DNA of 64,000 nt from Salinicola halophyticus. Its GTDB lineage: Bacteria > Pseudomonadota > Gammaproteobacteria > Pseudomonadales > Halomonadaceae. Location of the stretch: NCBI RefSeq assembly GCF_003206695.1, contig NZ_PZJN01000009.1:124001-188000 (forward strand), read 5' to 3'. Of this stretch, positions 53,124 to 62,091 are shown piece after piece. The position numbers and the translations under genes were made by a program. Position 1 is the stretch's first letter, and each line of letters starts with the position of its first letter. The notes under the pieces are model-generated. The model saw only the letters and a list, made by a program, of their open reading frames with translations. It was not told where the DNA came from and searched no databases.

Positions 53124-53138
53124 GTGATTTTTACTCAC
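53124..53138. promoter_or_regulatory. Candidate TrpI operator
   Basis: GTGATTTTTACTCAC, an inverted GTGA-N7-TCAC, lies between the divergent trpI and trpB starts. LysR proteins favour such interrupted dyads near the activated promoter. By-eye call. Confidence 0.4.
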
Positions 53139-53221
53139 ATAATGGGGAGAGTTTATCGATTTTCCGTATTGCGCTACCAGCCTAATCTGACGTCATCGAA
53201 TCGACCGACAGGAAATGACCG

Positions 53222-54472
53222 ATGAGCTCGATGACGAGGGATATTCCCGACGAGAATGGTTTTTTCGGCGCCAGCCCGAATAACGGCGACGGCAATCAAC
53301 AACAGCACGGCTACGGCGGACGCTACGTCGCCGAAACCCTGATGCCGCTGATCGCCGAGATCGAAGCCGCCTATGACGAGGCGCGCGCCGACCCGGCCTT
53401 TCAGAGCCGATTGCAGGAGCTTCAGCGCGACTACGTCGGTCGCGCCACGCCGCTCTATTTTGCCGAACGCCTGACGGAGCACTTCGGCGGCGCGCGGATC
53501 TATCTCAAGCGCGAGGATCTGAACCACACCGGCGCGCACAAGATCAACAACGCCCTCGGCCAGGGCCTGCTGGCCCAACGTATGGGTCGCAAGCGGCTGA
53601 TCGCCGAGACCGGCGCTGGCATGCACGGGGTCGCCGTCGCCACGGTGGCGGCGCGACTCGGCCTGCCCTGCGTGATCTACATGGGCGCGACAGACATCGA
53701 GCGCCAGCAGCCCAATGTCCAGCGCATGCATCTGCTCGGTGCCGAGATCGTGCCCGTCCACAGCGGCACGGCGACGCTCAAGGACGCCATGAACGAGGCG
53801 CTGCGCGACTGGGTCGCCCATGTCGACGACACTTTCTACATCATCGGCACCGTAGCGGGTCCGGCGCCCTATCCGCGCATGGTGCGGGACTTCCAGTCGG
53901 TGATCGGCGTCGAGACCCGCGAGCAACTGCTGGCGACACAGGGCCGTCTGCCGGACACGCTGGTCGCCTGCGTCGGCGGCGGCTCCAACGCCATGGGGCT
54001 GTTCCACGCCTTCCTCGACGACGACGTCGCCATGGTCGGCGTCGAAGCGGCCGGGGAAGGGCTGGAGAGCGGCCGCCACGCCGCCAGCATCAATGGTGGC
54101 GCGCCCGGCATCCTGCACGGCAATCGCACCTATCTGCTGCAGGACGATCACGGCCAGATTCTCGACGCCCACTCGATTTCCGCCGGGCTCGACTATCCCG
54201 GTGTCGGCCCCGAACACGCCTATCTGCACGACAGCGGCCGGGCGAGCTACGTCGCGGTCACCGACGACGAGGCGCTGGAAGCCGTCGGTCTCTGCTGCCG
54301 GCTGGAGGGTATTCTTCCGGCCCTGGAATCCGCCCACGCGCTCCATCACGCCGGCCGATTGGCGGCGGCGCAGGGACCAGATCAGGTCATCGTGGTCTGC
54401 CTGAGCGGCCGCGGCGACAAGGACATGGACACCATCACCCGTCATCTGATGCCCGAGGAGGCCGAATCATGA
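53222..54472 (+). CDS. trpB: Tryptophan synthase beta subunit
   Basis: 416 residues. The PLP lysine is K107 in [28 protein letters not shown] carries the catalytic glutamate region, with methionine where enterobacterial TrpB has glutamine. [12 protein letters not shown] is the phosphate-binding loop. TrpB joins indole and serine to give tryptophan. The protein has about 20 extra N-terminal residues ([20 protein letters not shown]), low in conservation. Its stop overlaps the trpA start by 4 nt. trpI is divergent upstream. Confidence 0.96.
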   Translation: MSSMTRDIPDENGFFGASPNNGDGNQQQHGYGGRYVAETLMPLIAEIEAAYDEARADPAFQSRLQELQRDYVGRATPLYFAERLTEHFGGARIYLKREDLNHTGAHKINNALGQGLLAQRMGRKRLIAETGAGMHGVAVATVAARLGLPCVIYMGATDIERQQPNVQRMHLLGAEIVPVHSGTATLKDAMNEALRDWVAHVDDTFYIIGTVAGPAPYPRMVRDFQSVIGVETREQLLATQGRLPDTLVACVGGGSNAMGLFHAFLDDDVAMVGVEAAGEGLESGRHAASINGGAPGILHGNRTYLLQDDHGQILDAHSISAGLDYPGVGPEHAYLHDSGRASYVAVTDDEALEAVGLCCRLEGILPALESAHALHHAGRLAAAQGPDQVIVVCLSGRGDKDMDTITRHLMPEEAES

Positions 54473-55317
54473 GTGCGACGCCTTTGAATACTGAGACATT
54501 GAATACCGAGACGTTGAATACCGATTCCCGCCTGGCGCGACGTTTTGCGGCGCTGCGTGAAGAAAATCGCGCCGCCCTGGTTACCTACGTCATGGCCGGC
54601 GATCCCGATCTCGAACAGAGCCGCCAGCTACTCGAGCGCCTACCCCAGGCGGGGGCAGACATCATCGAGCTGGGCATGCCGTTCAGCGACCCGATGGCCG
54701 ACGGCGTGGCGATTCAGCGCGCCGGTGATCGAGCGCTGGCGAACGGCCAGACACTGGCTCTGACGCTGGACATGGTTCGGGATTTCCGGGAACGAGACGC
54801 CGACACCCCGATCGTGCTGATGGGCTATCTCAATCCGATCCAGCGCTTCGGCGAGGATCGCTTTCTGCAGGCGGCAGCCGACGCTGGCGTCGACGGCCTG
54901 ATTCTGGTCGATCTGCCGCCGGAACATGGCGTCGCGCTGACAGCGAAAGCGCGTGACCTGGGGCTGGCGCGGATTCCGCTGGTCGCCCCGACCACGCCCC
55001 CCGAGCGACTACCCGCGCTGCTGGCTCAGGGCGACGGTTTCGTCTATCGGATCGCCTTCAACGGCGTCACCGGCAGCCAGCGACTCGATATCGCAGCCTC
55101 ACTGGGCGATTCGATCGGTGAGCTCAGACAGCAGATATCCCTGCCCGTCGCCGTCGGCTTCGGGGTGCGCGATGGCGACACGGCCGCCGCCGTTGCCCGA
55201 ATTGCCGATGCCGTGGTCGTCGGCAGCGCTCTCGTCGAGCGGCTTGCGGAAGACGGGGTGGAATCGGCTTTGGCACTGGTCGAAGCATTGGCCGAGGCGA
55301 TTCAGGCAGCACGCTGA
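54469..55317 (+). CDS. trpA: Tryptophan synthase alpha subunit
   Basis: 282 residues. The catalytic pair is E67 ([11 protein letters not shown]) and D78 (MADGV). [14 protein letters not shown] and [13 protein letters not shown] are typical of TrpA, and [12 protein letters not shown] binds phosphate. It cleaves indoleglycerol phosphate and passes indole to TrpB. The first 20 residues contain three LNTET-type repeats from a 15-nt tandem array, so the N-terminus is longer than in E. coli (268 residues). The start overlaps trpB (ATGA). Confidence 0.96.
   Translation: MSATPLNTETLNTETLNTDSRLARRFAALREENRAALVTYVMAGDPDLEQSRQLLERLPQAGADIIELGMPFSDPMADGVAIQRAGDRALANGQTLALTLDMVRDFRERDADTPIVLMGYLNPIQRFGEDRFLQAAADAGVDGLILVDLPPEHGVALTAKARDLGLARIPLVAPTTPPERLPALLAQGDGFVYRIAFNGVTGSQRLDIAASLGDSIGELRQQISLPVAVGFGVRDGDTAAAVARIADAVVVGSALVERLAEDGVESALALVEALAEAIQAAR
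54484..54528 (+). repeat. Three 15-nt tandem units at the trpA N-terminus
   Basis: TTGAATACTGAGACA, TTGAATACCGAGACG and TTGAATACCGATTCC run in frame, encoding [10 protein letters not shown] and LNTDS in residues 6-20 before the conserved core. Confidence 0.9.
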
Positions 55318-55363
55318 AACCGGGCTCAATGGAAGCCCGACCGCCCCACGACCTTTCGTTTTT

Positions 55364-55390
55364 ATACGCTGAAATATGCGTATTAACGCA
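55364..55390. promoter_or_regulatory. Inverted repeats upstream of the pirin gene
   Basis: ATACGC at 55364-55369 is mirrored by GCGTAT at 55378-55383, and TGCGT-ATTA-ACGCA (55377-55390) forms a second dyad. They lie about 80-110 nt before the pirin start and could be an operator. No regulator is adjacent. Confidence 0.35.
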
Positions 55391-55471
55391 CTTTTGTTCG
55401 ATTATTTAGTCGGTAAACTCGTCTCATCGCACCCGGGCAAGATCGGCGGTGCTCTCTGAGAGGAGACGGAC

Positions 55472-56179
55472 ATGTTGACGATTCGACCCAGCAACGAACG
55501 CGGTTATGCCGATCACGGCTGGCTCAAGAGCTATCACTCGTTCTCGTTCGCCGGCTATCACGATCCCGGCCACATTCACTTCAGCGCGCTGCGAGTGATC
55601 AACGAGGATCGCGTGGCGCCGGGGCAGGGCTTCGGCCAGCACGGCCATCAGGACATGGAGATTTTCTCGTACGTGTTGAGCGGCGAGCTGGGCCACAAGG
55701 ACACGCTGGGCAACGGTTCCTCGATCGGCCCGGGGCGAGTCCAGATCATGACCACCGGCACCGGCGTCGAGCATAGCGAGTACAATCACTCCGCCAGCGA
55801 ACCGGTGCACTTCCTGCAGATCTGGCTGTTTCCGAGGGAGCGCGGCCTGACCCCGAACTACGCCGAGAAGGATTTCACTGACGCCGACAAGCGCGGCAGA
55901 CTGTGTCTGATTCTGTCGCCGGACGGCCGCGACGGTTCGCTCACGCTGCAGCAGGACGCCTTCATCTACGCCTCGCTACTCGATGGCGACGAGCGTGCAG
56001 AACTGGCATTGTCGGACGGTCGCCAGAGCTACGTGCATGTGGTCAGGGGAAGTGTGACGGTCAATGGCCAGGCGCTTGAAGGCGGCGATGCCTTGATGCT
56101 CGTGGACGAGCCCGGCGTGACGATAGACAACGGGAAGGACGCCGAAGTGCTGGTGTTCGATCTCCCGGTCATGTCCTGA
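55472..56179 (+). CDS. Pirin family protein
   Basis: 235 residues. Two cupin domains; the N-terminal metal site is in FGQHGHQDMEIFSYVLSGEL (two His and Glu) and a further His in TGTGVEHSEYN, as in YhhW/pirin proteins with quercetin 2,3-dioxygenase activity in vitro. FLQIWLFPRERGLTPNY is a family block. The in vivo substrate is unknown. GAGAGGAGA precedes the ATG. A 9-bp GC hairpin (56243-56264) lies after the stop. Confidence 0.9.
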   Translation: MLTIRPSNERGYADHGWLKSYHSFSFAGYHDPGHIHFSALRVINEDRVAPGQGFGQHGHQDMEIFSYVLSGELGHKDTLGNGSSIGPGRVQIMTTGTGVEHSEYNHSASEPVHFLQIWLFPRERGLTPNYAEKDFTDADKRGRLCLILSPDGRDGSLTLQQDAFIYASLLDGDERAELALSDGRQSYVHVVRGSVTVNGQALEGGDALMLVDEPGVTIDNGKDAEVLVFDLPVMS

Positions 56180-56242
56180 TAGCCAGCCCTGAAAGCCAGA
56201 CCTGAACATCAAGGCCTGACAGCGAGGCCTGAACATCGAGGG

Positions 56243-56264
56243 TGGCGGCCGTTCACGGCCGCCA
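56243..56264. terminator. GC-rich 9-bp hairpin after the pirin gene
   Basis: TGGCGGCCG pairs with CGGCCGCCA over a TTCA loop. There is no T-run, so termination strength is uncertain. The preceding 60 nt contain a degenerate run of CCTGA-type repeats (56187-56235). Confidence 0.45.
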
Positions 56265-56310
56265 GTTCGAGCAAACCGATAGCCAAGACTTTGATCAACG
56301 GAGCTAATTA

Positions 56311-56895
56311 ATGATTCTGAAACAGGCAACTCTGGCCCTGGCCCTCCTCGCGGGGACCGCAAGCGCCAGCGCGATGGCGGACACCACGACTTACCAGATG
56401 GATCCCACGCATACCAGCGTGGTGGTTTCCTGGGCCCACTTCGGATTCTCCCATCCGACGGCAACGTTCTCGGACGTGAAGGGTACCATCCAGTTCGACG
56501 AAGACGACGTATCGAACTCCAGCGTCGACGTGACCATTCCGGTCAAGAGCGTGGATACCAAGGTGCCGGCGCTGAACGAGGAGTTCCTGGGCGCCGAATA
56601 CTTCGATGTCGCGCAATATCCCGACGCCACTTTCAAGAGCACCGCGATCGAGTCGACCGGCGACGATCAATACGACGTTCATGGCGATCTGACCATCAAG
56701 GGCGTCACCAAGCCGGTCGTGCTGCACGCCACGCTCAACAAGGCGGGTAATCATCCCATGGCCAATGTGCCGGCGCTGGGCTTCGACGCCACGACCGTCA
56801 TCAAGCGCAGCGATTTCGGTATGGATCAGTACGTGCCCGACGTCAGCGACGAGATCAACATCGAGATCTCCAGCGAGGCCGAAGCCGCTCAGTAA
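56311..56895 (+). CDS. YceI family periplasmic protein
   Basis: 194 residues with a signal peptide (about 1-24, ending SASAMAD). YceI motifs follow: YQMDPTHTSVVVSWAHFGFS, VDVTIPVKSVDTKVPALNEE and FLGAEYFDVAQYPDATFKS. The lipocalin-like barrel binds long isoprenoid chains in characterised relatives. The cellular role is not defined. It is a single gene ending in an intrinsic terminator at 56976-57016. Confidence 0.93.
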   Translation: MILKQATLALALLAGTASASAMADTTTYQMDPTHTSVVVSWAHFGFSHPTATFSDVKGTIQFDEDDVSNSSVDVTIPVKSVDTKVPALNEEFLGAEYFDVAQYPDATFKSTAIESTGDDQYDVHGDLTIKGVTKPVVLHATLNKAGNHPMANVPALGFDATTVIKRSDFGMDQYVPDVSDEINIEISSEAEAAQ

Positions 56896-56975
56896 GCGCG
56901 CTTACTCGGAGCCCGTCGCTCGATTCGACGTAGTTTGCGACGCTCTGACAAGAAAACGCTCCAGGGTTAATCGAG

Positions 56976-57016
56976 ACTGCCCATCGCTGCCAACAGGCCA
57001 GGGGTGGGCAGTTTTT
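56976..57016 (+). terminator. Intrinsic terminator after the YceI gene
   Basis: ACTGCCCA (56976-56983) pairs with TGGGCAGT (57005-57012), followed by a T5 run to 57016. The loop of about 21 nt is long but can fold further. Confidence 0.7.
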
Positions 57017-57163
57017 CTCGCGGCCGGCATCGGCGTTATCGAATCGACCGGTGGAAGCTGCGGGAAAGGAAGACTCTGAAAGAAGACCCTGAAGGAAGAC
57101 GTCTAGAGAAAGACGCTGGAGACGGCGCTGACGCAGGCACTAAAGAACGATGCTGGAGTTCGC

Positions 57164-57520
57164 TTACAGATGCTTCAGCAGACTCTGCAATCGCTCGAGA
57201 TCGCGGGAATCCCCCACCAGCCGCAATCGCCCGTCGAACAGGCCTTCGCGAAAGGCACGCTGGGAAGGTTTGCGCAAAAAGCGCGTGGCACTGTCGGCAT
57301 CGCGGAAACGCAGTTCCAGCGCCAGATCCACCGGCAACCCGGCACTGCTCTGAACCGCCTGTGGCGTCATCCGATAGTGACGAGCGATCGACAGATCTTC
57401 GGTCGCAACGCCCCAGTCGAATCGCTGAAGTCTTTCCAACGTGTCGCGAAACGCGGCCTTGCGCGAACGTGCGCGCTTGAGCATCACGCCAAGCCACCAG
57501 AGCATCAACTTGAGCTTCAT
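57164..57520 (-). CDS. Small conserved-looking protein of unknown function
   Basis: 118 residues from ATG 57520, chosen because GAGGTGG lies just upstream; ATG 57532 is possible. The N-terminus is hydrophobic and basic (MKLKLMLWWLGVMLKRARSR). The remainder resembles a small alpha/beta domain with LPVDLALELRFRDADSATRF and a final LLKHL. A sterol-carrier (SCP2)-like fold is a guess from the alternating strand pattern, not an identification. It is downstream of hupB on the same strand (117 nt apart). Confidence 0.6.
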   Translation of the reverse strand: MKLKLMLWWLGVMLKRARSRKAAFRDTLERLQRFDWGVATEDLSIARHYRMTPQAVQSSAGLPVDLALELRFRDADSATRFLRKPSQRAFREGLFDGRLRLVGDSRDLERLQSLLKHL

Positions 57521-57637
57521 GCCACCTCGCACGAACCGAACAGGATTGGGAATATGGCGGGAAAATGCCGACCCGCCCTTGTGGCGGACCGGCTATCGTT
57601 TCGCTCATCGTGTCGACGAACGACTCAAAACCCGGAA

Positions 57638-57913
57638 TTACTTGCTAACGGCGTCCTTGAGAGCTTTACCGGGCTTGAAGGCCACGGTCTTGCTGGCCGG
57701 AATGTCCAACGGCTTGCCAGTCTGCGGGTTTTTGCCCGTCCGTGCGGCGCGCTCGCGAACCGTGAATGAACCGAAGCCGATCAACGTGACATCGCTACCT
57801 TTGGAAACCGTACCGGTGATTTCGTCGAGAATGACGTTCAGCACCTGACTGGCCTTGTCCTTCGAAAGATCCGCACGCTCGGCAATCGCCGCAGCGAGTT
57901 CTGGCTTACGCAT
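57638..57913 (-). CDS. hupB: DNA-binding protein HU-beta
   Basis: 91 residues. The HU fold is complete: KPELAAAIAERADLSKDKAS, VTLIGFGSFTVRERAARTGKNPQTG split here as VTLIGFGSFTVRERAART and GKNPQTGKPLDI, with the DNA-intercalating proline in NPQTG. The C-terminus is AFKPGKALKDAVSK. HU bends and compacts DNA and helps recombination and initiation. GGAGGG precedes the ATG at 57913. Unlike many genomes, lon is not directly upstream; a flavoprotein gene is. Confidence 0.97.
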   Translation of the reverse strand: MRKPELAAAIAERADLSKDKASQVLNVILDEITGTVSKGSDVTLIGFGSFTVRERAARTGKNPQTGKPLDIPASKTVAFKPGKALKDAVSK

Positions 57914-58086
57914 AGAGCCCTCCTAATTTGGCAATGGCGTTACCTGACACACGCCTCGCATATCAAACGAGTTGTTGTTCTCGATGAGGGACAAGATGCC
58001 CTCCGAGCGCATAATAGGCAGCTCGGGGCGCGGTTTGTCCAGCATCAGGTAACGATTCATGGCTGACATACCCGCAGCCATCGAAG

Positions 58087-59292
58087 CTAGCCTAGCAACG
58101 GGGGGGCCGCTCGCGCCAGTTCGACTTTACGACGAACGCAGCGTCCGGTGAGCGCAAACCCCAGCAGCCGGCCATTCTCGTCCTCGGCCAGGGCGCTGAA
58201 ATCGCCGGCTTCTCCCTCGATCCGCCAGTGATCCGGCGGCTCTCGCGGCGGCAGCGCGGCAATCGGCAGCAGCGGTGTCTTGACCATCACCGGCCAGGCG
58301 CCGTACGCGACCGGAGTCGGCGTACCGGTGAGCGTCGCGGCCAGCGCCCTGGCGCTGGCCTGCAGTGGCTGCACGTACATCGCGTTCAAGCCGTCGTCGG
58401 AGCGAGTCCCGAGGCCACCGACACAGGCGCTGTCGCCCAGGGCGAAGATAGCCGGATCGCTGGTAGCCAGCCGTCGGTCGGTCAGGACGCCCGCCGGCGA
58501 TACCGCCAGTCCCGCGGCCTCGGCCAGTGCCGTACGGGGCGTCAGCCCGGTCGCGACCAGGACCAGGTCCGCCTCCAGCGTCTCGCCGTCGTCCAGCGTC
58601 AGGGTCACGCCTTCGCCATCGTCGTGAAGCGCCGTCAGTTGACGCTCGAAGGCGAGATCAATTCCCGCTGCCGCGAAGGCCTCGCCCAACGCCCGTCCCA
58701 GCGCGGCCGGCAGCAGTCGCGGCAGCGGCGTCGCCTCGGGAGCGACCAGCGCCACCCGATGGCCCCCGGCATGGAGATCGTTGGCAAACTCGCAGCCCAC
58801 CAGCCCGGCGCCGATGATAGCGATGCGAGCCTGGCGCTCGGGGTGACGATCCAGCACGCCGCGCAAACGCCGGTAGTCGTCGAGATCGTTGATCTGGAAG
58901 ACCCGCCCCCGCAGTGCCGGGTCCAGCTCGAACGGCTGCCGGGGCGCGGCGCCGGTCGCCAGCACCAGCTGGCCGTAGGGGAGCGTTTCTGCGCCGATAT
59001 GCAGGCGCTGGCGGGTCGTATCGATCGCCTCGACGAGGGTATGGGTGCGGATCTGCGCGTTCAGCGATTCGGCAATGCCCACCGCATCGCGAACCACCAG
59101 CGCCTCGGCCGTCTGGCGCTTGGTGAAGGCGCTGGAGAGCAGCGGCTTGGCGTATTCGTCGCCGCTATCGGCGCTGATCAGGGTGATCCGCCGTGCAGTA
59201 TCACGGCTGCGAACCGCCTGGGCCAGGCTTAGACCCGCCATCCCGGTACCGATGATGGTGAGTGGCGTTGACGCTTGCTCGAATTGGCGCAT
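58087..59292 (-). CDS. FAD-dependent pyridine nucleotide oxidoreductase (rubredoxin reductase-like)
   Basis: 401 residues. The FAD motif IIGTGMAGLSLAQAV (about 13-27), the NAD motif IAIIGAGLVGCEFANDL (about 155) and the second FAD motif IFALGDSACVGG (about 288) are intact. LVLATGAAPRQPFEL matches the rubredoxin:NAD reductase branch. The C-terminal domain (PVAYGAWPVMVKTPLLPIA) is also typical of that group. It would pass electrons from NAD(P)H to a rubredoxin for alkane hydroxylation or oxidative stress; no rubredoxin gene is in the window. It is divergent from ubiC, 105 nt apart. Confidence 0.87.
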   Translation of the reverse strand: MRQFEQASTPLTIIGTGMAGLSLAQAVRSRDTARRITLISADSGDEYAKPLLSSAFTKRQTAEALVVRDAVGIAESLNAQIRTHTLVEAIDTTRQRLHIGAETLPYGQLVLATGAAPRQPFELDPALRGRVFQINDLDDYRRLRGVLDRHPERQARIAIIGAGLVGCEFANDLHAGGHRVALVAPEATPLPRLLPAALGRALGEAFAAAGIDLAFERQLTALHDDGEGVTLTLDDGETLEADLVLVATGLTPRTALAEAAGLAVSPAGVLTDRRLATSDPAIFALGDSACVGGLGTRSDDGLNAMYVQPLQASARALAATLTGTPTPVAYGAWPVMVKTPLLPIAALPPREPPDHWRIEGEAGDFSALAEDENGRLLGFALTGRCVRRKVELARAAPPLLG

Positions 59293-59397
59293 GGCAGGAG
59301 CTCGTTCGGTCGGTCGTTACGAAGCGCCATGGTACACTACGCGCCCTCTCGACCGTGCCGCCACGCGCCGGCCGGCGTGCTTCGAGAGAGTTCTTTC

Positions 59398-60018
59398 ATG
59401 GTACTCATGGAGTCGTTTCGCGTGCCCCCAGCCCGTCACTGTCACGCTCTCTGCCACGCCCTCTCTCCTGCCGAACGCTCCTGGCGCTGGGTTCGCTGGT
59501 CCCCCGCCGCTGTTCATCGCCCTCGCATGAGCGCCGACTGGTGGCAGTGGGTAGCATCCACCGACTCGTTGACCGCGCGGCTGATCGCGGCTTCCGAGCG
59601 TCCGTTTCGGGTCAAGCTGATGCATCAGGGCGTCGAGCGGCCGCGGCGCGACGAAGCCCGGGCGCTGGGACTGGCGCTCACCGAGGTGGCCTGGGTGCGA
59701 GAGGTGATGCTGATGAGCGGCGATCGGCCCTGGGTCTCGGCACGCTCGATCGCCCCGCTGGACCGCATCGGTTGCCGTCGCCTGCGCGCGCTGGGGGAAC
59801 GCTCGCTGGGCAGCTGGCTGTTCGCGCAGCCGGATCTCGCCCGCGACCCGATCGAGGTGGCACGGGTCTCACCCGGCGGCGAAGGGCTATGCGAGGGGCT
59901 ATGCGATGGACTATGGCTGCGGCGCTCGCGTTTTCGCCACGGCGGCATCCAGCTGCTGGTTCAGGAGTGTTTTCGGTATGAAATGGCCGAGGATCTGGGC
60001 CTGTCCGTCACTCGCTAG
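59398..60018 (+). CDS. ubiC: Chorismate lyase
   Basis: 206 residues from ATG 59398, with GAGAGAG upstream; the frame extends back to 59275 but would overlap the divergent flavoprotein start. The UbiC core covers about 38-200: WWQWVASTDSLTARLIAAS, RPFRVKLMHQGVERP, WVREVMLMSGDRPWVSARS, and ALGERSLGSWLF. It converts chorismate to 4-hydroxybenzoate for ubiquinone. The usual partner ubiA is not downstream. The region GEGLCEGLCDGLW near residue 162 comes from a 12-nt tandem repeat. Some loss of usual length conservation, but catalytic segments look intact. Confidence 0.88.
   Translation: MVLMESFRVPPARHCHALCHALSPAERSWRWVRWSPAAVHRPRMSADWWQWVASTDSLTARLIAASERPFRVKLMHQGVERPRRDEARALGLALTEVAWVREVMLMSGDRPWVSARSIAPLDRIGCRRLRALGERSLGSWLFAQPDLARDPIEVARVSPGGEGLCEGLCDGLWLRRSRFRHGGIQLLVQECFRYEMAEDLGLSVTR
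59884..59916 (+). repeat. 12-nt tandem repeat inside ubiC
   Basis: GGGCTATGCGAG and GGGCTATGCGAT are followed by a partial third unit (GGACTATGG). They encode GLCE, GLCD and GLW within UbiC without changing frame. Confidence 0.88.
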
Positions 60019-60058
60019 CCTCGATGGCGGTTCGCCAACACAGATCGAGAGATAGCCT

Positions 60059-60778
60059 TCACGATCGCCGGGCAATCGCATGCCGCAGGAACGCCAGAAT
60101 CCAGCGCACCACTTGCCGATCGTCGACCTCAGCCTGCAGCGACGCCAAACCCTCCCGGAGCCGATTGTCGGGGATCTTGCCGCGCCGCAGCGCCATCAGG
60201 TCGGCCGAGTACGCTCTGGAAAATTCCGGATGCCCCTGCACGCCGAGGAAGCATTCGCCCACCTGCATCAGGTAGTAAGGGCAGAAATTGCTCCCCGCCA
60301 GCACTTCAGCGCCCGGCGGCAGCGTCACGACCTGATCCTGATGACTGACCACCAGATCGAGCCCGGCCTGTTGCGGCACCATCCACTCGGCCTGCCGCGT
60401 CACCTGATTGAAGGAGACGCCGACGCCCCAGCCGCGCTGATGCTGGGCGACTTCGCCGCCCAGCGCCCTGGCGATCAGCTGATGGCCGAAGCAGATGCCC
60501 ACCAGCGGCTTGCGTGCCGCCCACAGCTCGCGCACCCAGCCACAGAGCGCTTCGATCCAGGGTTCGCCATCGTTGACCCCGAACTTGGAGCCCGTGGTCA
60601 GCCAGGCGTCCACCGCTTCGATATCCGCCGGCAGTTCGCCATCCAGACAGCGCCAGACCTGGAACTCCAGCGTCGGGTCGATGCTTCGAAACAGCTGCTC
60701 GAACATCGCCGGATAGTTGCCATGGCGCGCGCGCAGCGCCGGGTCGACGTCATCGCACTGCAACAGACCGATACGCAT
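60059..60778 (-). CDS. Class I glutamine amidotransferase-like protein
   Basis: 239 residues. The nucleophile C96 is in VGICFGHQLIARAL, and the His-Glu pair in QGHPEFSRAY (H183, E185), so the GATase1 triad is complete. No synthetase domain is fused, so it is a stand-alone glutaminase or gamma-glutamyl hydrolase. Similar proteins are found next to gamma-glutamylation genes, where they may remove the glutamyl group. The neighbouring alcohol and aldehyde dehydrogenases and the glutamine synthetase-like gene support that reading, but the substrate is not known. It begins 47 nt downstream of the alcohol dehydrogenase stop. Confidence 0.87.
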   Translation of the reverse strand: MRIGLLQCDDVDPALRARHGNYPAMFEQLFRSIDPTLEFQVWRCLDGELPADIEAVDAWLTTGSKFGVNDGEPWIEALCGWVRELWAARKPLVGICFGHQLIARALGGEVAQHQRGWGVGVSFNQVTRQAEWMVPQQAGLDLVVSHQDQVVTLPPGAEVLAGSNFCPYYLMQVGECFLGVQGHPEFSRAYSADLMALRRGKIPDNRLREGLASLQAEVDDRQVVRWILAFLRHAIARRS

Positions 60779-60825
60779 CGGCGGGCTCCCGGGTCATGAA
60801 AGGAATCGGCTGAAAAGCCTCCGCG

Positions 60826-62022
60826 CTACAGACGCCCCTCGAGCGCCGCCATGAAGAGGCTTTGATACGCGTCGGCATCGAACGGGATCGGGTTGCCGCC
60901 GGCGGAAGGATCTTCGATCGCCATGCGCCCGACGAGCTCGGCACGGGAATCGTCGATGCCCAGTTCCGCCAGGGTATGGGGGATTCCCAGATCCTCGCGC
61001 AGCGCCAGCACCCAGTCGATGACACCAGCGGTGCCTGACCCCGGAAGGTCGAGATACCGGCTCAGGCGCACCATCGGCTCGCCGATCGCCGAGGTGTTGG
61101 CACGCAGCACGTAGGGCATGAGCACGGCGTTGAGCAGGCCATGATGGGCGTCGAACAGCGCCCCCAGCGGGTGCGCCAGCGCGTGCATCGCGCCCAGTCC
61201 GCGCTGGAACGCCGCGGCGCCCATCATCGAGGCCGTCAGCATGTCGAGCCGCGACTCGAGATCGTTGCCATCCCGATAGGCCCGCGGCAGCGCCTCGCGA
61301 ATCCGGCGCATGCCCTCCACCGCAATGCCCTCGGCCTGAGGGTGATAGCCGGGCGCGCACCACGCCTCGAGACAGTGGGACAGCGCATCCATGCCGGTAG
61401 CGGCGGTAATCGGTGCCGGTAGCCCCTGGGTCAGGACGGGATCGAGAATCACCGCTCCCGGCATCATTCGAGGGTGAAAGATGATGCGCTTGACGTGGGC
61501 CTTTTGATCGGTGATCACCGAGGCGCGTCCGACCTCCGAACCGGTACCCGCCGTGGTGGGCACGGCCACCACCGGCAGCACGGCGTCGGCCTCGGCATGG
61601 CGCCAGTTGTCGCCGCGATCTTCCAGCGACCACAGCGACAGGTCGTCCCGTTGGCGCGCCATCAGCGCCACGGCCTTGGCGGCGTCGAGCCCCGAGCCGC
61701 CGCCGAAGGCAATCACGCCGTCGTGGTTACCTTCGCGAAAGGCGCGGATGCCGGCGGTGACGTTGTCGCCGGTCGGATTGCCCTGGATCTGGCTGAAACA
61801 GCCGACCTCCAGCCCGGCATCCCGGCACTGCTCCAGCGCCTGATCCACCATCGGCAGCGCCGCCAGCCCCGGGTCGGTCACCAGCAGCGGCGCGCTCATG
61901 CCCAGCGAACGACAGGCTTCGGCCAGTTCGGCGATGCGACCCGCGCCGACGAGAATGCGGGTGGGGTAGTTCCAGTCGGCGACCGTGTCGAATGCCGGCC
62001 GGTCGCTATCCAATCGACTCAT
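60826..62022 (-). CDS. Iron-containing alcohol dehydrogenase
   Basis: 398 residues from ATG 62022, which has CAGGAGAGAG upstream; the longer frame to 62088 lacks this. The NAD-binding motif IAFGGGSGLDAAKAVALM and the metal-binding segments TTAGTGSEV, ATGMDALSHCLEAW and LAHPLGALFDAHHGLLNAV are complete. These group III enzymes interconvert alcohols and aldehydes using Fe(II). It lies between the amidotransferase and aldehyde dehydrogenase genes on the minus strand, so the two dehydrogenases could oxidise an amino alcohol to an amino acid. The substrate is not known. Confidence 0.93.
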   Translation of the reverse strand: MSRLDSDRPAFDTVADWNYPTRILVGAGRIAELAEACRSLGMSAPLLVTDPGLAALPMVDQALEQCRDAGLEVGCFSQIQGNPTGDNVTAGIRAFREGNHDGVIAFGGGSGLDAAKAVALMARQRDDLSLWSLEDRGDNWRHAEADAVLPVVAVPTTAGTGSEVGRASVITDQKAHVKRIIFHPRMMPGAVILDPVLTQGLPAPITAATGMDALSHCLEAWCAPGYHPQAEGIAVEGMRRIREALPRAYRDGNDLESRLDMLTASMMGAAAFQRGLGAMHALAHPLGALFDAHHGLLNAVLMPYVLRANTSAIGEPMVRLSRYLDLPGSGTAGVIDWVLALREDLGIPHTLAELGIDDSRAELVGRMAIEDPSAGGNPIPFDADAYQSLFMAALEGRL

Positions 62023-62091
62023 GACTCTCTCCTGTATTGTCATCCGAGCTGTCGTTCGAGCGAGCCCCTGACCGGGCTCTCGGCGCATCGC

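Noticed and set aside
53600-53640. TrpB with methionine replacing glutamine after the GAG motif as a sign of altered function
   Set aside because: The lysine, glutamate and phosphate loops are intact, and I recall similar substitutions in other gammaproteobacterial TrpB proteins, so it is noted but not treated as unusual.
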